From contig NC_011894.1 in NCBI RefSeq assembly GCF_000022085.1, forward strand, positions 2,631,501-2,695,500: 64,000 nucleotides of DNA. The letters are read 5' to 3'. The DNA is from Methylobacterium nodulans ORS 2060. Lineage in GTDB: Bacteria > Pseudomonadota > Alphaproteobacteria > Rhizobiales > Beijerinckiaceae. Positions 55,401 to 63,489 of this stretch are shown in pieces; position 1 is the stretch's first letter, and every line of letters begins with the position of its first letter. The notes beneath the pieces are model-generated. The model had not been told where the DNA came from and made no database searches. It was given only the letters and a program-made list of their open reading frames with translations. The position numbers were made by a program, and so were the translations under genes.

Positions 55401-56381
55401 GTCCGCGTCCCGGCTCACCACCGGCGCTTGCGCCCGGATGAGGCCGCCGGCGAGCCAGGGCACATCCGTGCTCTTGGTCGCCGTCTCGACCTTCGGCAGG
55501 ATCCGGCAGGCGGCAAGCCGCAGGTCGGTGCCGTGCCACGCCACCACCAGCGCGACGTGCCGGCACTGCGGCGCCTCGGCCTGCAGCTGATCGAGCGCCT
55601 TCAGCAGATCGACCCCGCCCGAGACCATGTTCTGCCCGGCGATGCTGCCGAACTCGCTCGCCGTCACCGGGGCGGTGGCATAGACGAACTCGCCCATGCC
55701 CGGGATCAGGGTCACGGCGGTGATCAGCTCCTCCAGCGCCGGCCGCGCGGACGCGGCGGGCGGGCGGCGGATGATCTCGGCGGTGATCACCGGGACGCGG
55801 TTGCCGAAGGCGGCCAGCGGCAGATCCTCGAACACGAGATAAGCCACGCCCCGGTAGGCCGGGGCCGCGCCCTCGATCGCCTCGATCTTGGGATCCGGCA
55901 GCTGATCCTCCGTGCCGAGATAGAGCCGGGCCTGGTAGTCGGCGAGCCGGATCGGCTTGCCGTCCGCGTAGACCTCGCCGAGGGCCTGGATCGGCCCCTC
56001 GCAGAAGGCCACCGCCAAGCTGACGCTGTAGCTGTAGGTCACGTTGTAGGTCTTCGGCTGCGGCATCCCCTTGCCGCCGCGGGTCTTCACCGTCTCGACG
56101 GCCTGGGTCTCCTTGAGCCTGGTGGCCCAGATGATCTGGCCGGCGACGCGGGTGCGGCCGTAGACGCGGGCGATCGCCGCGCCCTCGCTGGACGCGGTGA
56201 CGTAGAGCTCGGACAGGCGCGGCCCGGTGGCGATCTGCGGCTTGGCGCGCGCGCCGAACAGGGCGCGATCCGCGACCCCGCCGAGGGCGGCGCCGGCGAT
56301 CCCGCCGAGGACGCCGCCGAGCGGCCCGCCGAGCGCGGTGCCGACCGCCTTGCCGGCATAGGACAGCACCAGCGTGCTCAT
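52476..56381 (-). CDS. Megatron baseplate/host-specificity protein (GTA gp15-like)
   Basis: A 1301-residue tail-hub protein. The N-terminus has a glycine-rich hydrophobic stretch (GTALGGPLGGVLGGIAGAAL). A GTA TIM-barrel-like domain lies about 390-690 (ISYGADWTEYATYRPADGTG, NIDFIGIDNYMPLADW) and a phage-tail-3 or hub region follows (about 780-1000). The C-terminal part (about 1000-1301) has FN3-like beta modules. This is the architecture of RcGTA gp15 and homologous phage host-specificity proteins. It starts 4 bases inside the end of the peptidase gene. Confidence 0.92.
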   Translation of the reverse strand: MSTLVLSYAGKAVGTALGGPLGGVLGGIAGAALGGVADRALFGARAKPQIATGPRLSELYVTASSEGAAIARVYGRTRVAGQIIWATRLKETQAVETVKTRGGKGMPQPKTYNVTYSYSVSLAVAFCEGPIQALGEVYADGKPIRLADYQARLYLGTEDQLPDPKIEAIEGAAPAYRGVAYLVFEDLPLAAFGNRVPVITAEIIRRPPAASARPALEELITAVTLIPGMGEFVYATAPVTASEFGSIAGQNMVSGGVDLLKALDQLQAEAPQCRHVALVVAWHGTDLRLAACRILPKVETATKSTDVPWLAGGLIRAQAPVVSRDADGAPLLGGAPADLAVVQAIGELKRRGLSVTLYPFVMMDIAPGNGLPDPYGGPEQAAFPWRGRLSCDPAIGRPGSPDKTAAAAAQVAAFFGTVRPADLAWTGATVTCAKTEWSFRRFILHCARLAEAAGGVDSFLIGSEMVGLTAVRSDAATFPAVAQLRALAADARAILGPGTTISYGADWTEYATYRPADGTGDVYFHLDPLWADANIDFIGIDNYMPLADWRDGFDHRDAASYATVYDPEYLTQNIAGGELFDWYYPTLADRDAQNRVPITDTAHAEPWVFRIKDLRAWWLNPHHDRPGGVRQEAATAWRPQSKPIRFTEVGCPAVDKGANQPNVFVDPKSSESFLPHYSSGRQDLMMQRAYLEATLRHWQSPDGNPVSSLYGGRMVDPERLFVWTWDARPFPEFPRQVSVWSDSPNYSLGHWLTGRLNLGLLPDVVADLCAGSGAPVDVSALHGLVHGYTVAEVQAPRDSLAPLRTAYFFDGVESGGAIHFRPLAQAPVARFTEADLVASGAGPDYRRTRTDETALPAAVALSYLDPARAYQSAAVEARRAAGRSAAVSRTALPLCLEEGAARGLAQALLYQAVVEREAVGAVLPPSALALEAGDVVSLTLAGSRTEYRLTRLGLEAGRPVSAVRADSGVFAYRDGSTSGRAPAPPATIGVGLFQALDLPLLRADAVAHAPYFAGYTAPWSPIAVLRALGGGPFAADAVVAARSIIGQLTAPLSSGPTQRWDRVSALDVQVPAGAELTSAPEMEVLNGANAAALLTPSGEWEILQWATATLLGPGRYRLTTLLRGQRGTEFALGNPTPAGAPFVVLSEALVQSGMPLASRALPQAFRWGPAALPPEDASYAGATLTIAGAGLRPYAPAQARLRRQASGDLVLSWIRRTRLHGDAWEQTEVPLAEESEAYAVEIRDPAGAVLRTLQVSRPSLTYTAAEQAADFGGPVLRLSVAIHQLSTVYGRGTPLRTTLYV

Positions 56382-56830
56382 CGGGCGATCTCCGGAAAGC
56401 GGAAGGCATGCGCGATGCGCCGGCTCCAGGCCGGCGGGATCCAGCTCTCCAGGACGGAATGGCCGTCATAGGCGTGGATCATGCGGCTTGGCCCCGTGAG
56501 GATGGCGCAGTGCTTGGCCGGCAGCCCGTTGCGCCAGCGGAACAGCAGCACGTCACCGGCTTCCGCCTGCGGGATCGGGATTTCCTCAAGGTGGCGGCGG
56601 GCCGCCTCGCGCAGCGTCTCGCTGCCGTGATCCTCGGCCCAGCTCGGGCTGTAGGGCGGCGGCGCCTCCGGCTCGGCCCCGTACAGCTCGGCATAGACGC
56701 CGCGCAGCAGGCCGAGGCAGTCGCAGCCCACCCCCTTGAGCGCGGCCTGATGATGGTAGGGGGTGGCGAGCCACGTCCGGGCGAGGGCGACGACCCGCAC
56801 GCGGATGCGATCAGAGGCGTCCGCCGTCAT
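56378..56830 (-). CDS. Phage NlpC/P60 tail peptidase (GTA gp14-like)
   Basis: A 150-residue cysteine peptidase. The active-site Cys is in GVGCDCLGLLRGVY (about 35-40), the His in LPAKHCAILTG (about 107), matching the NlpC/P60 fold. GTA gp14 homologues cut peptide cross-links in peptidoglycan during DNA entry. I take the ATG at 56830, which overlaps the gp13-like stop. Normal length for the family. Confidence 0.88.
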   Translation of the reverse strand: MTADASDRIRVRVVALARTWLATPYHHQAALKGVGCDCLGLLRGVYAELYGAEPEAPPPYSPSWAEDHGSETLREAARRHLEEIPIPQAEAGDVLLFRWRNGLPAKHCAILTGPSRMIHAYDGHSVLESWIPPAWSRRIAHAFRFPEIAR

Positions 56831-57695
56831 TCTGCGCTCCCGCCGGGCTGGCCGACACCGCGTAGTCGTTGCCCGGCAGATCCGGGAAGCCGCGGAAGTG
56901 GACGCCATTGCCGAACTTGGCCCGGCAACTCGTGAAGGACTTGTCGCAACCGGCCGTGAGCGTGAAGGTGTCGCCGGCCGCCATCGGGGCGGGCATCGGC
57001 TCCCACAGCTCGAGCAAGGCGCTCGATCCGGAGCGCAGGTGGGCGCGCACCTCGACGACTGCCCCGGCATTGGCGCCGGAGGCCCAGACCAGGCGGCCGG
57101 CCGTGAACCAGTCGGGGCGGTAGGCCTCAAGGCCCGCGGCGACGAGCGCGCGGGCGGAGCGCACGGCGGTGACGTGGCCGCTGCCCCGGTAGGCGGCGGC
57201 GGTGGCGTCGATCCCGCAGCGGGGATCGCCGAACAGGGCATCGCAGGAGCGCTGGTAGAGCCGGCCGCGGGGCTGCGCCAGGCGATCGGCCAGACCGCGC
57301 ACCTCGGCGGTGAAGCCGCTGCGGCCGCGCGAGACCTCGCCGATGGTGCCGGACAGGATGAGCACCGCATGGGCCGGGGCGGTCCAGTCCAGCCACCACA
57401 CCGCGACCGCCGCGCCGTCGTAGAGGCCGCGGGCGAGCTCGGCCTCGGCCAGCCGCCCGCTGCTCAGCGCGCCCATGATCTCCAGGCTGTCGACGGCCAG
57501 CCCGGCGCTCTGCTCGAGGGCGCTGCCGGTGGCGCCGCTCTCGGCCGAGCAGAGCACGCCGTCACAGAGGACGTCCTCGTCGTGATCGGTGAAGCCGAGG
57601 CGCTGGCCGTCGCTGCGGGTGAGGATCCAGCAGCGGCACAGGGTGGTGACGCCGCTGGCGAGGCTGGCGGCGAGGCCGGGCGGCAGGGTCTTCAT
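56811..57695 (-). CDS. DUF2163 tail hub protein (GTA gp13-like)
   Basis: A 294-residue protein of the DUF2163/BR0599 family. Characteristic segments are CRCWILTRSDGQRLGFTDHD at the N-terminus, a RCDALFGDPRC-like loop (RSCDALFGDPRCGID) and the C-terminal CDKSFTSCRAKFGNGVHFRG, where conserved cysteines bind an iron-sulfur cluster in RcGTA. The ATG at 57695 overlaps the gp12-like stop by four bases. Confidence 0.9.
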   Translation of the reverse strand: MKTLPPGLAASLASGVTTLCRCWILTRSDGQRLGFTDHDEDVLCDGVLCSAESGATGSALEQSAGLAVDSLEIMGALSSGRLAEAELARGLYDGAAVAVWWLDWTAPAHAVLILSGTIGEVSRGRSGFTAEVRGLADRLAQPRGRLYQRSCDALFGDPRCGIDATAAAYRGSGHVTAVRSARALVAAGLEAYRPDWFTAGRLVWASGANAGAVVEVRAHLRSGSSALLELWEPMPAPMAAGDTFTLTAGCDKSFTSCRAKFGNGVHFRGFPDLPGNDYAVSASPAGAQNDGGRL

Positions 57696-58327
57696 CGGCG
57701 CAGCTCGATCACCGGAATGTCGGCGACCACGCCGGCCAGCACGGCCTGATGGTCGATCTCGAGGCGGTCGCTGGCAAAGCGCACCGGCACATCGAACAGG
57801 AAGCCCGCCGTCACCGCCGCACCCGGCGCCGGCGCCGCGGCGAGCGTGACGCGCCCGGTGGTCGGATCGGCGGAGAAGCCGGTGGGGGCGAGCTCGGTGC
57901 CGGCGACCGCGATGCGCACGGAACCGGCGACCGGCTTGCGGATGGGGCGGACATAGGGAGCAAAGGCGCCGCCATAGGTCTTGGCGAGCGGGAACACGGT
58001 GGTGCTGCCGTCGCCGGTGCCGAGCGGCTGGTCGGTGGGAGCCGGCTGCTGGCCAAGCGCACAGGAGGCATGGTCGAAGGTGTCGCGCCAGCGGAAGCCG
58101 TAGAGCGGCCCGCGGCGCTCCTCGAAGAAGGCCAGCAGCAGGGCGATGTCCTCGGCCCGGCGCAGCGCCGGGCCGGCATTGTAGGAGCGGCGGGAGTGGC
58201 GCCAAAGGCTGTTGCGCTCCTCGTCGCCCGAGCCCAGCGTGACGATCTCGGTGCGCCGCTCGGGCCCGCCGCGCGAGCCGTAGGAGAGGCTCAAGGGAAA
58301 GCGCACCTCGTGGAAGGGCGCGGCCAT
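57692..58327 (-). CDS. DUF2460 distal tail protein (GTA gp12-like)
   Basis: A 211-residue protein matching the TIGR02217/DUF2460 family: FHEVRFPLSLSYGSRGGPER opens it, RRSYNAGPALRRAEDIALLL and GPLYGFRWRDTFDHASC follow in order. It forms the distal tail ring between tube and hub. The start overlaps the tape-measure stop. Confidence 0.92.
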   Translation of the reverse strand: MAAPFHEVRFPLSLSYGSRGGPERRTEIVTLGSGDEERNSLWRHSRRSYNAGPALRRAEDIALLLAFFEERRGPLYGFRWRDTFDHASCALGQQPAPTDQPLGTGDGSTTVFPLAKTYGGAFAPYVRPIRKPVAGSVRIAVAGTELAPTGFSADPTTGRVTLAAAPAPGAAVTAGFLFDVPVRFASDRLEIDHQAVLAGVVADIPVIELRR

Positions 58328-61300
58328 CAGCCCGACCGCATGCCCCGCTGCACCGCCCGGTAGAGGGCGGCGGTGATCTGGGCCTCGGAGCGCGCGAAGC
58401 TCGGCGCGTCGGGCGTCTGCACCACCATGCTGACCTGGATCAGAGGACGCGCAGCCTGAGGGGGAGCACCCGTGTGGGCTGCAACCCGGAAGCCGGACCT
58501 GGGCTGAGCGCCGACGAAGCCGCCACCCTGATAGCCGCGCACACCTCGGCGGATGGCCTCCAGATTGGCGGGGCCGATGCGGGCGGTCGAGGCCGCGTCG
58601 AACACGAATTCCTTGCCGTGAACCACGCCCGCGATCTGGCCGACACCACCGTTTCCGGTATAGCCGCCGCCCGCGAAGCCGATCAGCTTGCCGATCGAGG
58701 AGAAGATATCTCCGCCGCCCGGGCTCGCCTGACTGAACAGCGAGTTGAACAGACGGTCGATCGCCTTGTCACCCAGCCTGCCAACCAAGCTCACCAGAGA
58801 ACCGCCGAGCGCGTCAGCGAAGCTCTTGCCGTTGCGCAGATCGCTCACAAGGTCTTTGACGAAGCCGCTTCCGGTCAACTTGGCCTCTGCAACGGAGCGC
58901 AGTTGCTGCAGGCTGTCGTAGGCTTGCTGGAACTCTGGCGTGCCTTCCCCGAAGCGGCTTCTGGCAATCAGATAGTCTTGCTGCTCGCCCGGCGTGCGGC
59001 CGAGCGCGGCGTAGGCGTCGCTGAGGTCGAGGGCGAGCGCCTTCCGCTGCCCTGCCGCCGTCACCGCCGCGCGCGCCGCGGCGTTGCGCTGCAACTCCTC
59101 GGTCTGGGTCTTCAGCTCACCCGTGAGGGTGCTGGTGTTGGCGGCCAGAGCCTCTTCCGCGGTCTTGAACCGGTTCGCGATCTCGTCGCCACGCTCGCGA
59201 GCCGCCCGCAGGTAATCCTCGGCGGCGGCAAGGCGCTCCTTGGCGACGGCATCCTTGCCGGCCGCGGCCGTCTCGGCCTCGATCTGGCGCACCCGCTCGG
59301 CCTGGGCGAGGTTCTGAGGCGAGGACCGCCGCGCGCGCCCGGCCGACTCGTCAAGGACGCCCTGGACCGTGTTGCGCGCCACGGCCGGGTTTTTGTTCGC
59401 GGCGTCATCGCCCAGGATGCTGCGCCCCGACACCCCGCCGCGCCCGTCCCGCGCAGTGCGCAGCAGGTTGAGGCCACCGCTCGGCCCGTAGTTGTGGAGT
59501 AAGTACAGGTTCTCCAGCGATGCGGCGAACCCCGCATCCAAGAGCTTCTTGCCGTTCTCGCGCCCATAGGCTTCGGTCAGCCGCTCGTTGACGGCGCGAT
59601 CCTGCTTCAGGCCGAGGATGGCCGCATCCGTCATGCCCGCAGCCAGATTGGAGAACTCCTTCCGATAGAGCTCAACGAAGGTCGTGTCGAGAAACTGACC
59701 GTACCCTGATGCCGATGACCTCGTGTTCTTGGCGGGGTTGTTGCCCTCCGCTCCGAACACCGCCCGCACGTAGCCTTCCGGGAGGATGACTTCGCCCTTG
59801 GCCTGCTCGGCAGCCTGGGCCTGGTAGGCTTCAACAGCCCGGGTGCCCGCCGCCTCGAAGCCCTTGGCCGCGTGCTCATTGCCGGCGGTGCGCGCCGCCT
59901 CGGCCATGTCGTGGAACCGGCGGACGATCTGCTGCAGGCCGCGCTCGTAGGACGAGAGGCCGGCCGTGCGCTTGTCGAAGTCGGCGGCCTCGAGGGCCTG
60001 CTTCGCCGCCGCTCCGCCGGCCGCATAGGACTTCCGGAGCAGATCAAGGCGGGCCTGCAACGCACCGTACTTCTCGATCGCGTTCTGAACACCGCCCGCG
60101 ATTTCCACGTCGGGATGGCTGATGAGGTTGGCAAGCGCCTTTTCGACCTTGACGACTTCGGCCTCAACCTCGCGCAACTTGGCCGCCTCCGGGTCGAGAG
60201 CACGAATGATCTCGCCGGCCTGGACCGACAGTTCGCGCGCGCCGATGTCACTCGCTGCCTTCTTCGCGTCCTCCAGCTGCTTCGTGATGCGCGCGATGGC
60301 GTCGTCGAGGACCTTAAGCTGCTGCGGGTCGGCGATGCTCGGCACGAGCATCCGGACCTGATCCTCCGACAGGCCGCTGGCGCGTAACTCTTTCGCGTAC
60401 TCGCTCTCCACGCCCTCGGCCGCCGCACGCCGCTGGGCCTGCAGCATGGCAAGCTGCTCTTCTGGCGAGAGCGCGGTGAAGCCGCCGACCGCGCGACCGA
60501 TGATACCCGCTGTGCGCGAGGCCGCGGAGCCGAGATCGTTCCAGATCTGGCCCCACAGGCTGGTCAGCTTCGCGGCCCGCTCAAGCTCCGGCTGCACGGC
60601 CCGGGTCAGGACATTGATCGCCTCCTGGCGGTTGCCTTGAGCAGTCAGTGTCTTGACGTACTGCATCGTCGCGTCGTCAAGCGCGCCGATCCTGGCGTTC
60701 AGCTCCTCGGCGCCCCGGGCCGGGTCGGAGAACAACTTGGCGAGTTCCTTGCCGGCCTCAGGAAGATCCGTGCCAGTGAGCTTGGCATACCCTTTCGCCA
60801 GAGAGGCTACGCCCTCCAGATTGCCGACTCCGACCTTGCCCGTCGACGCCACGGAGGTGACGGTCTGCTGGGCATCACCGAGGGAGATGTTCTGCGCCTT
60901 CGAGATAGCCTCGGAGATGCGGTTGACGTCGCGAACCGTGGCGCCGGACGCCCGGCCGATGCCCGTCAGGCCGAGCTCTATCCGGTTCTGCATCTCGGCG
61001 TACTGGATTCCGAGGAAGGCCGCAGCGGCCCCGGCGCCAGCGATGCCGCCGACGAGGAGACGGGCCGGCGTGAGGGCAGCAGTGAACTGGCGCGCCAGAG
61101 ATTTGACGCCCGCCGCCGCGCCGCCCGGCGTCTCGGACAGGGCCGAGTAGACCTGCCCGCCCTGCTGCGCCAGCACGGTGAGCGGCGAAGCGCCCGACCC
61201 CAGAGACGCGATGACGTCCTGGAACTGGTAGCCGAGATTGCGCAGCTGATCACCGCGCAGGCCCTGCTCCAGATTGTCGGTGATCGCCTTGGCCGCGCGC

Positions 61301-61425
61301 TTGGACGACTGATCCGCCTTGCGGGCGAACGCATCGACGTCGCCGGTCGCCTTGGCCAACTGGCGCGACAGACGGGTGACGTCCGCGTCCAGCGCGATGA
61401 CAAGCCGTTCGAGGTCAGTGGCCAT
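58327..61425 (-). CDS. Tail tape measure protein with lytic-transglycosylase-like domain
   Basis: A 1032-residue protein starting at the ATG at 61425, which overlaps the chaperone stop (TGATG). The N-terminal part has coiled coils and a phage tape-measure domain (about 80-330) with hydrophobic helices near 110-145. A lysozyme- or transglycosylase-like segment is visible at about 550-680 (VFGAEGNNPAKNTRSSASGY, then GQFLDTTFVELYRKEF and ENLYLLHNYGPSGG). The C-terminus is helical and Gly-rich. It sets tail length and probably degrades peptidoglycan locally during infection. Confidence 0.9.
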   Translation of the reverse strand: MATDLERLVIALDADVTRLSRQLAKATGDVDAFARKADQSSKRAAKAITDNLEQGLRGDQLRNLGYQFQDVIASLGSGASPLTVLAQQGGQVYSALSETPGGAAAGVKSLARQFTAALTPARLLVGGIAGAGAAAAFLGIQYAEMQNRIELGLTGIGRASGATVRDVNRISEAISKAQNISLGDAQQTVTSVASTGKVGVGNLEGVASLAKGYAKLTGTDLPEAGKELAKLFSDPARGAEELNARIGALDDATMQYVKTLTAQGNRQEAINVLTRAVQPELERAAKLTSLWGQIWNDLGSAASRTAGIIGRAVGGFTALSPEEQLAMLQAQRRAAAEGVESEYAKELRASGLSEDQVRMLVPSIADPQQLKVLDDAIARITKQLEDAKKAASDIGARELSVQAGEIIRALDPEAAKLREVEAEVVKVEKALANLISHPDVEIAGGVQNAIEKYGALQARLDLLRKSYAAGGAAAKQALEAADFDKRTAGLSSYERGLQQIVRRFHDMAEAARTAGNEHAAKGFEAAGTRAVEAYQAQAAEQAKGEVILPEGYVRAVFGAEGNNPAKNTRSSASGYGQFLDTTFVELYRKEFSNLAAGMTDAAILGLKQDRAVNERLTEAYGRENGKKLLDAGFAASLENLYLLHNYGPSGGLNLLRTARDGRGGVSGRSILGDDAANKNPAVARNTVQGVLDESAGRARRSSPQNLAQAERVRQIEAETAAAGKDAVAKERLAAAEDYLRAARERGDEIANRFKTAEEALAANTSTLTGELKTQTEELQRNAAARAAVTAAGQRKALALDLSDAYAALGRTPGEQQDYLIARSRFGEGTPEFQQAYDSLQQLRSVAEAKLTGSGFVKDLVSDLRNGKSFADALGGSLVSLVGRLGDKAIDRLFNSLFSQASPGGGDIFSSIGKLIGFAGGGYTGNGGVGQIAGVVHGKEFVFDAASTARIGPANLEAIRRGVRGYQGGGFVGAQPRSGFRVAAHTGAPPQAARPLIQVSMVVQTPDAPSFARSEAQITAALYRAVQRGMRSG

Positions 61426-61984
61426 CAGCGAAGCCCGATCCACGCAGCGAGAGCATTTTCCTCGCCTTCGGTCAGCTCTGGGTCGCCCCGGGGATCCTGG
61501 GCTCTATTCCAAGCCGCGACGATCTCGTTGAACTCCTCGAGCGACAGCCCATCGAGGCTGTGCAGGCCGATGATCAGGGCGTTGGCGCGGAGGGCGGCGA
61601 AGTCGATGCGGCCGTCATCGACGGCGACGAGATCGCCGCTTCCCGGTTTCCCTGGCGGGTGACCTCCTCGCCGGCATTGCCGAGGACGGCGGCCCCGAGG
61701 ACCAGGATGGCGACCGCGATGACCTCCGCCAGAGGCGTCTCGTCGCCGGCGTAGAGCCGCACGAGCTTGGCCGCCTGCGGCGCCGGCAGCCCGCCGCCGA
61801 TCAGCCCGAGCCGCACCGTCTCCTGCGCGTCCTCGACCCGGGCGCGGCCCTCCACCAGGCGCTTGAGCACCTCGGGCGGGCCGGCGTCGCACCTCTCCTG
61901 CAGCTCCTTCAGCCGCGGGATGTCCAGATGGAACAGGTACGTCCCATCGGCCCAATCGAGTTCGATGCTGGTCTTGCGCGCCAT
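61425..61984 (-). CDS. Tail assembly chaperone, -1 frameshift product (gpGT type)
   Basis: Predicted 186-residue product: the first 113 codons are shared with the short form, then ribosomes slip -1 at GGGAAAC (61646-61652) and read the overlapping frame through DDGRIDFAALRANALIIGLH and GLSLEEFNEIVAAWNRAQDP to a stop at 61425-61427. The stop overlaps the start of the tape-measure gene. This is the organisation of lambda gpG/gpGT. The downstream frame has good protein quality but no start codon of its own with a ribosome site, which supports frameshifting. Confidence 0.8.
61574..61984 (-). CDS. Tail assembly chaperone, short form (GTA gp10-like)
   Basis: A 136-residue protein of the gene-transfer-agent tail chaperone type (MARKTSIELDWADGTYLFHL, RLKELQERCDAGPPEVLKRL, ARVEDAQETVRLGLIGGG). 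It begins directly after the tail-tube gene. Without frameshifting it ends in a Ser/Thr/Pro-rich, probably disordered tail (PSMTAASTSPPSAPTP) that is simply the out-of-frame reading of the T-domain. It should bind the tape measure during tail assembly. Confidence 0.85.
   Translation of the reverse strand: MARKTSIELDWADGTYLFHLDIPRLKELQERCDAGPPEVLKRLVEGRARVEDAQETVRLGLIGGGLPAPQAAKLVRLYAGDETPLAEVIAVAILVLGAAVLGNAGEEVTRQGNREAAISSPSMTAASTSPPSAPTP
61646..61652 (-). promoter_or_regulatory. Programmed -1 ribosomal slippery site GGGAAAC
   Basis: On the minus strand the zero-frame codons read CAG GGA AAC, placing the heptamer G GGA AAC in exact X XXY YYZ phase. It is the lambda G-T slippery type (lambda has GGGAAAG). 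It lies 113 codons into the chaperone gene, and a coding frame continues at -1 up to the tape-measure start. Confidence 0.85.
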
Positions 61985-62430
61985 CAGGATGCTGCCACCC
62001 AGGTGACCGGCCCCGTCGATTGCATCTCGATCGCCTTGGTGACGCGCTGGCCCTTGCTGGCGCCGTCTTCCATCGAGGTGAGATGGAACAGGCCGAGCCA
62101 GTAGCCGCCGTCCTCCGCCGCGGTGCCGGACTTCTGGATGCGCACGCGCACCGGAGCGTCGTCATCATAAGCGGCCCGCCAGCGCGGCTCGCTCTCCTTG
62201 GCCATCACACCGCGGCCCGAGATACGCACCGACTTCGAGACCACGTCGCGCTCGGTCCAGGCCGCCGCGTCTTCATTGTCGCAATCGGGCACCTGGGTCT
62301 CGCTGACGTCCTTGCTGAAGGTGACCGACCGCTCGGTCAGCCCGCACGGGGCCACGAAGGTGTTCGGGGTGGTGGTGCTCTCGAGCAGCACCTGATAGCC
62401 CGCAAAGCTGCGGGTCGTGGCCTGCGCCAT
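61984..62430 (-). CDS. Major tail tube protein
   Basis: A 148-residue protein of the phage major-tail/TP901-1-like type (SFAGYQVLLESTTTPNTFVA, VSETQVPDCDNEDAAAWTER, GVMAKESEPRW). It forms the hollow tail tube of a siphovirus or GTA particle. It follows the DUF3168 gene after 21 bases and is followed at once by the chaperone genes. Confidence 0.9.
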   Translation of the reverse strand: MAQATTRSFAGYQVLLESTTTPNTFVAPCGLTERSVTFSKDVSETQVPDCDNEDAAAWTERDVVSKSVRISGRGVMAKESEPRWRAAYDDDAPVRVRIQKSGTAAEDGGYWLGLFHLTSMEDGASKGQRVTKAIEMQSTGPVTWVAAS

Positions 62431-62451
62431 CTCAATCTCCTGGGGCTGGGG

Positions 62452-62850
62452 TCAGACGCGCTCGACGAGAGCGCGGAAGGAAAGGCGAGCGCGAACCAGA
62501 AGCGGCTCGCTGCCGTCGGTCGTGGTGTCCCGGTGCTCGATCTCGAGGAGCACCCAGGGCGCAGCGAGCGTCAGGGGCGCGAGATGGAGCGCGTCGCGCA
62601 CCAGGCCGGCGATGCGGGAGGCCTCGGGTTTCCCGACCGCGTCGGACCAGACGTCGAGGTCGGCATAGACCTCCAGCCCCTCCACACAGTCGGCCCGGTC
62701 ATCCACGGCCTGGAAGCTGCGCAGGTGGAGGTAGGGCAGGTCCGTCTTGGCGGGGATGCGGTCATAGACGCGTCCGCTGACCGCCGCGCCGGCCGGGGAC
62801 GTCTTCAGCGCCGCGACGAGCGCGCCCTGCAGCGCGAGTTCCGCGCTCAT
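62452..62850 (-). CDS. DUF3168 tail completion protein
   Basis: A 132-residue protein with the DUF3168 pattern (LQGALVAALKTSPAGAAVSG, RVYDRIPAKTDLPYLHLRS, LEVYADLDVWSDAVG). Homologues (GTA gp8, lambda gpU-like) terminate the tail and join it to the head. The ATG overlaps the previous gene's end by 4 bases. Confidence 0.9.
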   Translation of the reverse strand: MSAELALQGALVAALKTSPAGAAVSGRVYDRIPAKTDLPYLHLRSFQAVDDRADCVEGLEVYADLDVWSDAVGKPEASRIAGLVRDALHLAPLTLAAPWVLLEIEHRDTTTDGSEPLLVRARLSFRALVERV

Positions 62851-63344
62851 TCAGCTGCCCCACTGCCGCCCGTCTGACCGGCTGCAATGTCCTTCGCTGC
62901 CTTGCGGCCAGCGCGGACGATCCTCGCCGTGGTGCGCTTCTTCAGCGCCCGATAGGCCGGGTAGAAGTACGGCTTTGCCGTCGCCCCTGGGTTCTGGGTG
63001 CCCGAGAATCGCCCCTTGTTGATGTGCGGCGCGGTGCCGAACTCCACCAGGCGGGCGTACCAGGCCGTCGCATCGCCCGCGACCACGTGCACCGAGAAGT
63101 CGGGGTCGCCAACGAGCCCGCCCGGCCCGCCGACACCGCGCACGTTCGCGTTCTCGGGCGTGTAGGTGCCCTTCACGGCCCGGATCGACTGGCGCAGGGC
63201 GCCGGACTTCACGGGCGCGAGGCGCTTCTGCAGGGCGACGATTTCATCGGCCCCCTGCGCGATGGCCGGCCCGACCGCGGCGCGCACCTTGTCCGGCAGC
63301 GCCTGCAGCTTCTGCAGCAGCTTGTCGCGGTTCCTGATCGCCAT
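62847..63344 (-). CDS. HK97 gp10-like head-tail protein
   Basis: A 165-residue protein of the HK97-gp10/DUF64 family: VRAAVGPAIAQGADEIVALQ and LAPVKSGALRQSIR near the N-terminus, AWYARLVEFGTAPHI and KPYFYPAYRALKKR later, the standard order. It takes part in tail completion. The first about 100 bases overlap the end of a small upstream gene. Confidence 0.9.
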   Translation of the reverse strand: MAIRNRDKLLQKLQALPDKVRAAVGPAIAQGADEIVALQKRLAPVKSGALRQSIRAVKGTYTPENANVRGVGGPGGLVGDPDFSVHVVAGDATAWYARLVEFGTAPHINKGRFSGTQNPGATAKPYFYPAYRALKKRTTARIVRAGRKAAKDIAAGQTGGSGAAE

Positions 63345-63489
63345 CGATGATCTCCGCTGCGCCCGCAGCCACGGCCGCCTCGACCTGCACCTGGGGCAGG
63401 CGCTTCTCCTCGCCCTTGCGGTGGGCGATCACGACGCTCGGCCGGGGCCAGAAGTCGAAGTCGCGCAGGAAGCGCACGCGCGCGGCCAT
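63244..63489 (-). CDS. Small phage hypothetical protein
   Basis: An 81-residue frame. Its ATG (63489) overlaps the head-closure stop, and its first 50 residues look genuine (MAARVRFLRDFDFWPRPSVV, AHRKGEEKRLPQVQVEAAVA). The last about 30 codons overlap the HK97-gp10-like gene in another frame and are low in quality. Similar small proteins (start RVRFLxDFDxxPRP) occur at this place in related phages. A translational-coupling role is possible. Confidence 0.6.
   Translation of the reverse strand: MAARVRFLRDFDFWPRPSVVIAHRKGEEKRLPQVQVEAAVAAGAAEIIDGDQEPRQAAAEAAGAAGQGARRGRAGHRAGGR

Noticed and set aside
53884..56469. Second long minus-strand frame within megatron
   Set aside because: Out-of-frame shadow with repetitive Arg/Gly/Pro content; no start context.
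52722..56471. Very long plus-strand open frame (over 1200 codons) opposite the megatron gene
   Set aside because: It is an antisense shadow of GC-rich coding DNA: its translation is Arg/Gly/Ala/Pro-rich without domains, while the minus-strand frame matches the megatron family in order and length.
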